From NCBI GenBank assembly GCA_964343805.1, contig CAYFLR010000021.1, forward strand, positions 1-64,000: DNA of 64,000 nucleotides, given 5' to 3'. The position numbers and the translations under genes are program-made. Of this stretch, positions 26,509-36,178 are shown piece after piece. A model generated the notes under the pieces. It saw only the letters and a program-made list of their open reading frames with translations, was not told the origin of the DNA and made no database searches. This DNA comes from CAYFLR01 sp964343805. GTDB lineage: Bacteria > Bdellovibrionota_B > Oligoflexia > CAYFLR01. Every line of letters begins with the position of its first letter. Position 1 is the stretch's first letter.

Positions 26509-28566
26509 GTGAGCAGTGCAGCAGAAGGAGCCAATCAAAACTTTTTTAAATTAAGACCTAAAATACTACCTTGTAAGTATCATACCAGTGGTCTTAAGTT
26601 GATCGTAGAAAATGAGCAAACCCATGAAAATCATGTCTTACCAATGGAACGGAAGGCTATAATAGACCATCTGGACGGGAAAAAATCAATCCGTGAAATC
26701 ATGGAGAAGGTCTATCAAGAGAGTAAATCCCTGCCATTTAAATCTCTCTACTCTACCATTAAAACTTTGAATGATGCTAAGCTACTGGATCCCCCTTTAA
26801 ATACTGCTGAACTGGCGACCGATGAGAACCCCTACGATAAACAAGAAAAAGGTTTGATGCAGTCATTTTATCAAAAATCTTTATTTCAAAGAGTGGATGT
26901 GCCCTTTCAAAATGTCAAGCTTTTCTATACCCTTGGTGCGGTGGTCCTTCTCTCTATTTTAACCTTCTCGATTAACTTTTTACCCAACCTCCAGTACAGC
27001 TCATTTCTTAATTTACAAGAAGGCTACTCCATGGGAGTCTTTCTTCTCTTTGTGGGTTCTTGCATTTTGCTTTCCTTTCGTTATTTCTTAAAATGTCTTT
27101 TATTGGGATTAGGAGTGGGGCACTTTTTTAATCCGGGTGTTAAGTGGCATTGGGCTGGTATCTATTTCCATGTCTCGGATGAATCAATCTATTCCATGTC
27201 TGACAAGAATAAGATCATTTTTTATGCCATCAACTCTTCCCTCTTTTATCTCTTTGGGGTGGCTATATTAACCTTGATTATTAAAGATCCTGCCTATATT
27301 CACTCTATGGCTATTTTAGCAATAATACTTACCTTCTTTGCGCTGAACCCTTATAAAAAGAGTGAAATGACTCGGGTATTTAGTTTCTTTTTCAATGATG
27401 AACAGATGACTGACCTGATCCCCTATTTGCGAAATAGAGCCTTGCTCTCTATTTTGGATCGGAAAAAAGAGATTGATAAAGAGTATTTGTATTTGCTGTA
27501 TGCTTCCTGTTCTTTATTATGGGCGATTGCTTTTACCCTGTTTTTTCTAGATCTCATAAGTGGGAACTTACCGACTCTTATTAAAAGTATCCGTTACGAT
27601 GTCTGGACAGAAAGTCTCGGAGCCTCAGTTATACTATTCTTTTTAGTTTATGTATGTTTCTCACTAATGGTGGATCTCTTTTCTACTATCTTCAATAATT
27701 TTATCTATCCTTTTATAGGTCCCATGCTCAAAGCCCGGCAAATGGTTTTTTCTAAGAAAAAGAAAGTAGATGATGTTCCGGCCATGGAAAACTTTCTATC
27801 TAAAACTCATATTTTTGATGGAGTGAATCCTGATTCGGTTCGCAGTTTAATCAAAAACAGCATGCTCACCAGCTTTAAAAAAGGGACCCGGATTATTATT
27901 CAAGGAGATCCTGGTCATGAAATGTACTTTCTCTTGAATGGGGTGGTGGAAATCCTTAGAAGAGAACCCACAGGGAAAGAAAGAAAAATTGGAAACCTCT
28001 ATCAAGGGGCTATTTTTGGAGAGATTGCGATTCTAAAGGATTGTGTGAGGACTGCTGATGTGGTGGCCTCCGAAGATGTGGATGTGCTGGTAATCACCAA
28101 AGAGGAGATCCATACTCTGTTAGGTGGTGGGGAAAACAAAGAAGACTATAAAAAAATTATGGACCGGATTGCTCTAGTAAACTACCTATCGAGCTCCAGA
28201 CTTTTTCTGGGTATGCCTCATGAATTAATCCATGCGGTTTTAAGTAAAGGGATCGTTGAGCATAAGCCTGCTAATTATATTGTCACCAAACAGGGTGATG
28301 ATGATAAAACCTTCTATCTGCTGGTGCGTGGTGAAGTGAGTATTAAACGGGATGGTAAATTAATAGCCACTTTGAAACAGGGAGATTATTTTGGAGAAAT
28401 TGCTTTAATTGCTAATCAAAAAAGAACTGCTACGGTTGAAACTTTGATGGACTGTATGCTGCTAAAATTAGAAGCAGATGCTTTTTGGGATGTCTTAACC
28501 GAGAATGTTAATCTAGCTATGTGTGTAGAAGCCATGGCTGAAGAGAGAATTGCGGGGGCCTCATGA
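26509..28566 (+). CDS. PqqD-like / degenerate M50-like membrane / double cNMP-binding protein
   Basis: 685 residues, GTG start after a run of six G. Residues 14-95 resemble the PqqD-like head of putative peptide zinc metalloproteases (LRPKI..., HLDGKKSIREIMEKV, LNDAKLL). Residues 135-400 hold about six membrane helices. The segment AGIYFHVSDESIYSMSDK matches the M50-type stretch that follows the zinc site, but the expected HExxH is replaced by LKCLLLG, so it is probably catalytically dead. The soluble C-terminus has two cyclic-nucleotide-binding domains, at about 425-550 (GDPGHEMYFLLNG, FGEIAILKDCVRTADVVA) and 555-675 (GDYFGEIALIANQKRTATVE). It is coupled to the next gene by ATGA. Probably a membrane signal transducer. 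Confidence 0.83.
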   Translation: MSSAAEGANQNFFKLRPKILPCKYHTSGLKLIVENEQTHENHVLPMERKAIIDHLDGKKSIREIMEKVYQESKSLPFKSLYSTIKTLNDAKLLDPPLNTAELATDENPYDKQEKGLMQSFYQKSLFQRVDVPFQNVKLFYTLGAVVLLSILTFSINFLPNLQYSSFLNLQEGYSMGVFLLFVGSCILLSFRYFLKCLLLGLGVGHFFNPGVKWHWAGIYFHVSDESIYSMSDKNKIIFYAINSSLFYLFGVAILTLIIKDPAYIHSMAILAIILTFFALNPYKKSEMTRVFSFFFNDEQMTDLIPYLRNRALLSILDRKKEIDKEYLYLLYASCSLLWAIAFTLFFLDLISGNLPTLIKSIRYDVWTESLGASVILFFLVYVCFSLMVDLFSTIFNNFIYPFIGPMLKARQMVFSKKKKVDDVPAMENFLSKTHIFDGVNPDSVRSLIKNSMLTSFKKGTRIIIQGDPGHEMYFLLNGVVEILRREPTGKERKIGNLYQGAIFGEIAILKDCVRTADVVASEDVDVLVITKEEIHTLLGGGENKEDYKKIMDRIALVNYLSSSRLFLGMPHELIHAVLSKGIVEHKPANYIVTKQGDDDKTFYLLVRGEVSIKRDGKLIATLKQGDYFGEIALIANQKRTATVETLMDCMLLKLEADAFWDVLTENVNLAMCVEAMAEERIAGAS

Positions 28567-28928
28567 TAGGAATGGTAGCAAAACTTTTACCAATCGCTTT
28601 GTTGGCCGGTGGGGTTTACAAGGGGAAAGACAAAATTAAGGACATTGCCAACTATCCCGTGAAAATGGGAACCCAGATGGAGCTCACTAACATAGCTCGT
28701 ATTCTGCGCCTCGATTCCATCGATGAAAGTTGGCCCTACCCTGACGAGTTCAGTGAGTATCTTAGATCTTCCATGAAAAAAAAGAAGGGGCGAGATATGG
28801 CCAATGATCTTTGGGGTAACAAGTATATATTAATTGATAAAGATCAAGAGTTAATTGTGGTGAGCGGGGGACCGGATGGTCAAATTGAAACCCGAGATGA
28901 TATGAAAATAACAGTCCAGAAGTATTGA
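28563..28928 (+). CDS. Type II secretion GspG-like C-terminal domain protein, no prepilin signal
   Basis: 121 residues. The C-terminal half (DLWGNKYILIDKDQELIVVS, then GGPDGQIETRDDM) matches the C-terminal domain of major pseudopilins of the GspG type, including the Gly-Pro-Asp-Gly turn. The N-terminus has a weak hydrophobic stretch (AKLLPIALLAGGVY) but no G|FTLxE prepilin cleavage motif, so it cannot enter a pilus by the usual route. It is coupled to the cNMP protein by ATGA and precedes a hybrid kinase by 18 bases. It may be a sensor or adaptor domain reused in signalling; this is inference. Confidence 0.72.
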   Translation: MIGMVAKLLPIALLAGGVYKGKDKIKDIANYPVKMGTQMELTNIARILRLDSIDESWPYPDEFSEYLRSSMKKKKGRDMANDLWGNKYILIDKDQELIVVSGGPDGQIETRDDMKITVQKY

Positions 28929-28946
28929 TGAGATAGGTGAATAAAT

Positions 28947-31037
28947 ATGTTCGGTGGTTCGGATCAATATAAAATTGTGGCAGTGGATGATGACCCTTTT
29001 CAATTGGGTTTAATGAAAAAATTTCTTCAAGATCAGGATTATGATTTAACACCGGTTCCTGATCCTGCCATGGCCATTGATGTTTTGCTGGACGATCCGC
29101 CTCAGCTTATCTTGATGGACATCTCTATGGGGTCTATTTCCGGTCTAGATCTGGCACGGCAAATCAAAGAAATTCCCGGTTTGTCAGAGATTCCGATCTG
29201 CTTTTTGACCGCCCAAAATGAAGTAACCAATATTGCCGAAGCTTTTTCTGTTGGAGCTGCCGACTATATTTCAAAACCCATTGTGGGAGAAGAGCTGCGT
29301 TATCGTATCAATGCCCAACATCAGAAATACTTAAAAAAACAAGATTATGAACTCGAACAGCTGGAGATTCAGATCAAACTGGAACGACGCTATGAGCTGC
29401 TAGAAATGATCAACTACCTCTTAGCCAGTGCTATGAAGGATGCTCCTCTTGACGAGTTATTAAGTGAGTGTATTTCGGTGATTGTTTCTTCTTCCATTGC
29501 TCACTTTGAACCCAAAGGGAGTATTTATCTCTTTGATGAAGAAACAGAAACTTTAAGACTTACTTCTCATCATCAGATTTCCAACGAGGCAGTTAACAAT
29601 TGCCTTGTATCCAAAATGGGAGAGTGTATTTGTGGTCAAGCTGCCGCTGAGAAACGGGTCATTTTGGCTAGTTCTGAAGAATCCCTAAAAGGTGCCAAGC
29701 CGCACTGTCAAATATCAGGGCATTATTGTTTGCCTTTGATTGAGAAAGATACCCTACTAGGTGTTTTGAATATTTATGTACCCTTGGGTCATGAACCTTC
29801 TGAATACGAAGAGCGCTTTTTAACTATTATATCAAATTCAATTGCTCGGATTATATACACAAAAAGGATGCAAGAAGAGAGTCTTAAATTAAGTAAACAG
29901 CTGGTGGAAGCGGAGAAGCAATCCTCATTAGGATTCTTATCTACCGGGATAGCTCATGAATTGAACAACCCCTTAGCTGGTATTATGGGCTATGCCCGTA
30001 TGTTGAAGGAGAACACTAAAGACTCTAATAATATAGTTTATCTGTCTGATAAGATATACGGTTTATCTGAGCGTATGAAATCCATCATTGAGCAGCTTCG
30101 TATGTTCGTGCGACAGAGCCGAGATGGAGATTGGGAGGCGGTGAATTTAAACAGGTTGATTCAAGACAGCTTTCAACTCTTTAATACTCAGTTGGAAGAA
30201 TTGAATGTTAAAATCGATTTTCAAATATGTGATCAGATATGTCAAGTTTGGGGGCATAAAGCTTATTTAGATAATGCGATGCACCATTTGATTACCAATA
30301 GTATTGAGGCTTTTATCAAACTGGAAGAGGAGAGAGATAAGACACTTTATGTTCGGTTGAGCATTGAGGGAGATCAAATTCAGTTTCTCTTCAAAGATAA
30401 CGCCTGTGGTATGTCACTAGAAGTGATAGATAATATTTGCACACCCTTTTTTACTACTAAAGAAGCGGGTGAGGGTGCTGGCTTGGGTATGTCGATTGTA
30501 CTCGGTGTGGTTGAAAACCACAAAGGCAAGCTGGAAGTGGAAAGTGAATGGGGTTTAGGATCCACTTTCAAAATCAATTTTCCACTCCTCGAGATGGAAG
30601 AGAGTGTTGAGCCTGAGGCTCAGGAAGATGAACCTGAAGTTCCAGCTCCTCAGATGAGGATGAGTAAGAAGCCGGTGGTCTTGGTGGTGGACGATGAGCC
30701 TGAAGTGAGTGAAGTGGTTTCCTTCTATATTGAAGATCATTTCCGTCCGATTGAAGAGAATAATCCGGGTAAAGCCATTGAAATGATAAAAGAAAATAAG
30801 TATGACCTCATCCTCACCGATGTGAAAATGCCTGAATTTACTGGTCTAGATATTGCTAAGAATGCTAAGAAGTACCAACCTGAAACTCCGGTGGTGGTGA
30901 TGTCTGGTTTTTCCAAAGAGGATGAAATGGTGAAAGGTGTTCTTGAAGCAGGTGGTCGTGGCCTTATCAATAAGCCTTTTGGTGATCCAGATGAAATTGT
31001 CGCCTTTTTAATGAAGTTTTTAAACTCTTCCGATTAA
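28947..31037 (+). CDS. Hybrid histidine kinase: REC-GAF-HisKA-HATPase-REC
   Basis: 696 residues, soluble. Order: receiver (8-130, Asp58 in LILMDISMG), coiled coil (130-160), GAF-like domain (about 165-310, with several Cys: NCLVSKMGECICGQAA, PHCQISGHYCLP), HisKA with His337 in GIAHELNNPLAGIMGY, HATPase with NSIEAF, DNACGM and GAGLGMSI, and a final receiver with Asp625 in LILTDVKMPEFTG. The Cys-rich GAF could sense redox state or bind a metal, but no FeS-cluster motif is certain. It is third in the operon with the cNMP protein and the pseudopilin-like protein. It is close in sequence to the H-NOX-linked kinase. Confidence 0.92.
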   Translation: MFGGSDQYKIVAVDDDPFQLGLMKKFLQDQDYDLTPVPDPAMAIDVLLDDPPQLILMDISMGSISGLDLARQIKEIPGLSEIPICFLTAQNEVTNIAEAFSVGAADYISKPIVGEELRYRINAQHQKYLKKQDYELEQLEIQIKLERRYELLEMINYLLASAMKDAPLDELLSECISVIVSSSIAHFEPKGSIYLFDEETETLRLTSHHQISNEAVNNCLVSKMGECICGQAAAEKRVILASSEESLKGAKPHCQISGHYCLPLIEKDTLLGVLNIYVPLGHEPSEYEERFLTIISNSIARIIYTKRMQEESLKLSKQLVEAEKQSSLGFLSTGIAHELNNPLAGIMGYARMLKENTKDSNNIVYLSDKIYGLSERMKSIIEQLRMFVRQSRDGDWEAVNLNRLIQDSFQLFNTQLEELNVKIDFQICDQICQVWGHKAYLDNAMHHLITNSIEAFIKLEEERDKTLYVRLSIEGDQIQFLFKDNACGMSLEVIDNICTPFFTTKEAGEGAGLGMSIVLGVVENHKGKLEVESEWGLGSTFKINFPLLEMEESVEPEAQEDEPEVPAPQMRMSKKPVVLVVDDEPEVSEVVSFYIEDHFRPIEENNPGKAIEMIKENKYDLILTDVKMPEFTGLDIAKNAKKYQPETPVVVMSGFSKEDEMVKGVLEAGGRGLINKPFGDPDEIVAFLMKFLNSSD

Positions 31038-31084
31038 GCTTCTTCTTCTCCCAAAATCCTTAATTTGTTAAAATTATTATCCAT

Positions 31085-31113
31085 AATATATTAATATTAC
31101 TGTGTAATATATT
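31085..31113. repeat. AT-rich inverted repeat after kinase operon
   Basis: AATATATTA and TAATATATT form a perfect 9-base inverted repeat around an 11-base loop, in the 218-base interval between the kinase and the metalloprotease genes. No T run follows, so it is not a clear terminator. It could be an operator or cruciform. Nothing else is evident in this interval. Confidence 0.3.
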
Positions 31114-31255
31114 TAAATTTATCAAATTATCAAAAATAAATTAAAGAAAGTTTAAATTAAGGCGATGATGGGATTGAAGGCAAAAGTAAAGAATTTTGCC
31201 TGTTAAATCCCTATTCACTCTCACTGGACGGGTGAGACGCCCGAGGAGAATGTTC

Positions 31256-33175
31256 ATGGCCTTAAATCTAGCCCGGATGATACCCCGGATCTTCCAAATA
31301 CATATTTTTATGTGCTTACTGGGTGGAAATCTATTTGCAGAACTGCAAAGAGTGGATGGCCCCAAAGGAGGCACCTATTCCTTGGGTACTTACACCTATT
31401 CCCTGTTATCTGATGAGACCGAAACGGAGGTTTCGTTGTACAAACAAGCCGCTAAAGACTATCTCTGGCAGTACTATCAAGTGGCACCGGAAAGTTACGA
31501 TTTGACGGTGATGCGTATGATGAAAGATCCGGCTGGCCACCATATTGTTTATCAAATGGCTTTAAATGAAATTCCAATAATCAACACGGCTCTGGCATTG
31601 CACATAAAAGAAGGAGAGGTACTATTAATTAATGGAGTGATACTGCCTTTTATACAAGATTTAATCAATGAACATGAACATTTTGATCATAAAGTGGATC
31701 CTCTTTCTGTGGAGAAAGCAAAGCAGCAATTTCAGAGTCTTTATAAAAGTTCAGATGAGACTCAGCCTCAGTTGGTCTATTACTATAAAGAAGACTCAGA
31801 AACTCCTTTACAACTCTGCTATCAGTTCGAATTTACCCCGGCAGCTTTTCCTAAGACTTCTTTTTTTCAATTAACTGAAGGAGAGGATATGAAACCCATT
31901 CATGGACCGGTAAGGGTTTTAATGTCTGCTTATTCTGGTGATGTGGTGGCAGAGGATTCCCTCGCTATCCATATGGGCTTACAAGAAAAACTAGGAATTG
32001 AAAAAAAGAGTGATGTGACATTTGTCACTGGTAAAGCCAAGGTCTACAAGCAAAATTGGATAAAGACACCCGATGTAAGCATGGTGGATTTGCCCAATCT
32101 ACTGGGGAATGGGATCTTATATGGTAAGTATTTACGGGTATACAGTGCAGGGGCTCATAAAGGCTTAAAAGTGGAAGATGACAAGCATGCTTTTGTCTAC
32201 AGTTTAAGTGACCCTCGCTTTGACAATGTGAGTGCTTATTACTATGGGGATCTGACCCTTTCTTGGTTTGATAGTATGAATATTCCTCTGGGGGGAATCA
32301 TTCTTACTTATCATATCCATGATCAAGAGACTCCCGGGGTTCCCATGAATAATGCCTATTATGATCCTCTCGATACCTCAATTCATATTGGTGATGGGGA
32401 TGGTCAGATCTTACAAAATCTAAGTCGAGATATTGATGTTATTGCGCATGAAACCTCTCATCATATCATTTATAACTATGGAGGGCTGCATTCTTTAAAA
32501 GGAGAATCCGGAGCTATCCATGAAGGGACAGCTGATTATTTCACATATGCTCTCACCGGAGATCCCTATTTAGCAGAAGGAGCCCCTGTGATGGGTGATT
32601 ACTTGCGAACAGCTGAGAATCAGCTGACCTATCCCATGAATTTTGAGTATGATATTCATACTCGGGGTAATCTCTGGTCCTCCACTCTTTGGCAGCTCCG
32701 AAATTCAGTGGTAACTGAAGAGCAAAAAAACATTGATATTATAGTGGCGCGGGGACTGGCATTTCTCAATCCAGAAGCTGTTTTTCTTGATTATGCCAAT
32801 GGTCTTTTATTAGCTGACCAGGAATACATGGATGGTCGGTATCGATGTAAAATTGCCAGTGTGCTTGGCGGTAGAGGCTTTCATTTTACTACCGAAAGAG
32901 TGGGCCTCAGTACTTGTGCCAGTTTAACTAAAAGCCGTATTTCTGCAAATCAAGGCAACTATCAAAATGTCCTGCGTGAACAACAAATCATTTGGGATAA
33001 GGAAGAGGAAACCATTGAAGATGATCCAGAGTATGAAGAACGGGGAATTCTAAAGTACACTCCCTTAGGATGTAATATTGCTTGGGGATCCAGTTTGCAG
33101 GCAAACTCCCCACTTATCCTCTGGCTGCTCATTATTCAAGGAGCTGCTTTATGGTTTGGAATTCGTAGAAGATAA
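31256..33175 (+). CDS. M4-type zinc metalloprotease with C-terminal sorting tail
   Basis: About 639 residues from the ATG at 31256, chosen because GAGGAG lies 7 bases upstream. The order is a hydrophobic N-terminus, an FTP-like propeptide region (about 60-220), then a catalytic domain with HETSH (His398, His402) and the third ligand Glu423 in GAIHEGTADYF, 25 residues on, close to the thermolysin spacing (142/166). Thus a secreted M4/M36-like peptidase with prodomain. The C-terminus is Gly-Cys-Asn, a short spacer, a membrane helix (PLILWLLIIQGAALWFGI) and RRR, the layout of Cys-type sorting tails such as MYXO-CTERM or Synergist-CTERM. It is convergent with the pilin gene, 17 bases away. Confidence 0.87.
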   Translation: MALNLARMIPRIFQIHIFMCLLGGNLFAELQRVDGPKGGTYSLGTYTYSLLSDETETEVSLYKQAAKDYLWQYYQVAPESYDLTVMRMMKDPAGHHIVYQMALNEIPIINTALALHIKEGEVLLINGVILPFIQDLINEHEHFDHKVDPLSVEKAKQQFQSLYKSSDETQPQLVYYYKEDSETPLQLCYQFEFTPAAFPKTSFFQLTEGEDMKPIHGPVRVLMSAYSGDVVAEDSLAIHMGLQEKLGIEKKSDVTFVTGKAKVYKQNWIKTPDVSMVDLPNLLGNGILYGKYLRVYSAGAHKGLKVEDDKHAFVYSLSDPRFDNVSAYYYGDLTLSWFDSMNIPLGGIILTYHIHDQETPGVPMNNAYYDPLDTSIHIGDGDGQILQNLSRDIDVIAHETSHHIIYNYGGLHSLKGESGAIHEGTADYFTYALTGDPYLAEGAPVMGDYLRTAENQLTYPMNFEYDIHTRGNLWSSTLWQLRNSVVTEEQKNIDIIVARGLAFLNPEAVFLDYANGLLLADQEYMDGRYRCKIASVLGGRGFHFTTERVGLSTCASLTKSRISANQGNYQNVLREQQIIWDKEEETIEDDPEYEERGILKYTPLGCNIAWGSSLQANSPLILWLLIIQGAALWFGIRRR

Positions 33176-33192
33176 GAAAGTGTTCGCTAATT

Positions 33193-33774
33193 CTAGTCGC
33201 TAGGATACTCATTATTTATGCCACTCCAACTGCCAGTGTGATCAGAGCATCTTCTTGTGCAATGGTTTACTCCAGCAGGGTTTTCAGGTGTAATAGTCTT
33301 AATGTCTGCTCTATTGCACATACATTTGGAGTCTCCCGCCCAGATATCTCGCTTTGCTTGAACCACAGGGGGAAGCTTTTTTACCGGGTAGGTGGGGCGA
33401 TCTTTAGCCACCACTACGAAATTGTATTTCCTTTCACCTTCCCCGCTATCAGTGGCACCGAGCCAGATATCATAGAAAACATCCGCTGGGGCATCATTGG
33501 GGTACCAATTAAGTCGGTTGGGACCCGTAGAGGCCCCATCCTTCATAAGTTGTACGGTATCATTTCCTGTGGGCCAATACTTATAGTATTCAGCAAAGTA
33601 GGTTTTTTCCAAGGATGAGATTTGAGTAATAAAGCTACGAGCTGTGGCTTGCCGCTGTTTGGTTATGTAATCACCAAACTGAGACATGGCCACCGCAGCC
33701 AAAATTCCCATGATAGCAATAACAATCATAAGCTCAACTAAAGTAAATCCCTGCTGTTCCTTGGAAATCTTCAT
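33193..33774 (-). CDS. Type IV pilin / prepilin-like protein
   Basis: 193 residues with a class III signal: short basic leader MKISKEQQ, cleavage G|FTLVELM with Glu5, and a hydrophobic helix IVIAIMGILAAVAMS. The C-terminal part has four Cys (CMC, then C and C in NHCTRRC) likely forming the D-loop disulfides. Size and helix suggest a major or minor pilin of a type IVa system. No pilus assembly genes are nearby. It begins 17 bases after recA ends and may be transcribed with it; the start overlaps no other gene. Which pilin it is cannot be decided. Confidence 0.88.
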   Translation of the reverse strand: MKISKEQQGFTLVELMIVIAIMGILAAVAMSQFGDYITKQRQATARSFITQISSLEKTYFAEYYKYWPTGNDTVQLMKDGASTGPNRLNWYPNDAPADVFYDIWLGATDSGEGERKYNFVVVAKDRPTYPVKKLPPVVQAKRDIWAGDSKCMCNRADIKTITPENPAGVNHCTRRCSDHTGSWSGINNEYPSD

Positions 33775-33791
33775 AAGCCGATCTCTTTCAC

Positions 33792-34856
<1,065 letters not shown>

Positions 34857-34867
34857 ACATGGTCTCC

Positions 34868-35632
34868 TTAATGAGGTGAGTGGATTTTTTCATAGTAAAG
34901 TAAGGTCGCCCCGACAATGGCAAAAGGAAAAAGAAGCAGATTTAAAAAAGGCACCATGAGCAAAGTGCCATAGCCGAGGAAATAAAATTTGTTTTGGTTA
35001 AGTACTGATAAACGATCTTTGAGATGGAGTCTATGACGCGAAAGGCTAAAATCAATATACTCCCAAGCGATGAAAAGAGCTCCTATGGTGGCAGCAAGAA
35101 AGACTCCAATTACAGGTATGAGGAGCATTATAGCTGGCAATATGGCAACAAAAAGAGCTTTTTTTATCTCCTCTTTTACCAGGGTTAGGATTTTTTTCAT
35201 TTCGCCAAAAAGGGTCAAATTGGGATTCTCTGGTTTTCCTTGCAGGGTTCGTTCTATCCTTTGAGAGATCACATCATAAAAAGGTGAGCAGAGGATATTG
35301 GTCAAGATCATAAAGGTGAACAGCATCAGAGTAAGTACCACCAGGTAAGCCACTGCAACGGTTGCGTACCAGATAGAAATCCAAAACCAACCATCTTCGG
35401 GTTTAGGGAAAATAAGGGATACTAAATCATTGCTGTAGAGGGCAAAAAAGTAGAAGGATAGACCATAAATAGTAAATGTAAGTAAAAAGGGCAATGAGAG
35501 AAAGGAAATATAACTTGGGTTTTGCCTTATAAAGGAAAAGCCTTTCTTCATATAAGATAAACCAATAAGGTACTCTTTAATAAAATCAAGGCTCAAATTC
35601 GATGGACCACTCTCTGATGTCTTTGGTGTCAT
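34868..35632 (-). CDS. EI24 domain membrane protein (CysZ-like)
   Basis: 254 residues with four long hydrophobic segments and a cytoplasmic amphipathic helix; SYMKKGFSFIRQNPSYISFL at the N-terminus and IEYIDFSLSRHRLHLKDR-like sequence (EYIDFSLSRHRLHL) near the C-terminus are typical of the EI24/CysZ family. CysZ of E. coli is a sulfate channel, but most distant members have no assigned function. It lies directly upstream of recA. No cys genes are near, so sulfate transport is only a family-level guess. Confidence 0.85.
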   Translation of the reverse strand: MTPKTSESGPSNLSLDFIKEYLIGLSYMKKGFSFIRQNPSYISFLSLPFLLTFTIYGLSFYFFALYSNDLVSLIFPKPEDGWFWISIWYATVAVAYLVVLTLMLFTFMILTNILCSPFYDVISQRIERTLQGKPENPNLTLFGEMKKILTLVKEEIKKALFVAILPAIMLLIPVIGVFLAATIGALFIAWEYIDFSLSRHRLHLKDRLSVLNQNKFYFLGYGTLLMVPFLNLLLFPFAIVGATLLYYEKIHSPH

Positions 35633-35722
35633 ATATCACCTATCAAGTAAGGTTTTAATCTTCAAGTTTTACTAATAAACCAGAAGGAGATAGAAAAATC
35701 CGCTTGAACAGGTAATAAGTGC

Positions 35723-36025
35723 CTAAGATTCAGCTTGTTCCTCGGTTTCTTCTTTTTTAGGAGCTGCTTTTTTAGCTTTCTTAGCTTTTTCTAAAGAGCT
35801 AATGGACTTACCGGAACGTAATGATTCTAGTAGAGTGCGGTAACTACTGCGAACAGCGTAATACTCTTCACTATTTTCTTCTTTAAGTTTTTTTACATCA
35901 CCACGTAGGCTTTTCAATTTTCCTTTAAGTCTTTTTAAAGCGGGTTTGAAATCGCTAGGAACTTTAAGGTCTTTGTTTGTCTTTAACTTTTTGTCGAGTG
36001 TTCGTAGCTTAGTACGTAACCACAT
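35723..36025 (-). CDS. Small basic coiled-coil protein
   Basis: About 100 residues from the ATG at 36025, which has a GGAGG Shine-Dalgarno 5 bases upstream; an in-frame ATG at 36040 overlaps that site. The sequence is Lys-rich and helical (KLRTLDKKLKTNKDL, RLKGKLKSLRGDVKKLKEEN), then a low-complexity Ala/Lys/Glu tail (KAKKAKKAAPKKEETEE). It could be nucleoid- or ribosome-associated. No family is recognised. Confidence 0.6.
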   Translation of the reverse strand: MWLRTKLRTLDKKLKTNKDLKVPSDFKPALKRLKGKLKSLRGDVKKLKEENSEEYYAVRSSYRTLLESLRSGKSISSLEKAKKAKKAAPKKEETEEQAES

Positions 36026-36178
36026 GTTTTCCTCCATCATAACCTAAAACACAGGGAATCTGATCCCTTCAAGGCAGTCGATACTACTCAGATAGTTAGA
36101 TGATGTCAACTTAATTCTATGGACGGCCCAGAAAAATAACCTAGTAAATATAAGTAAAAAATCATAGAGTGAGTGGTT

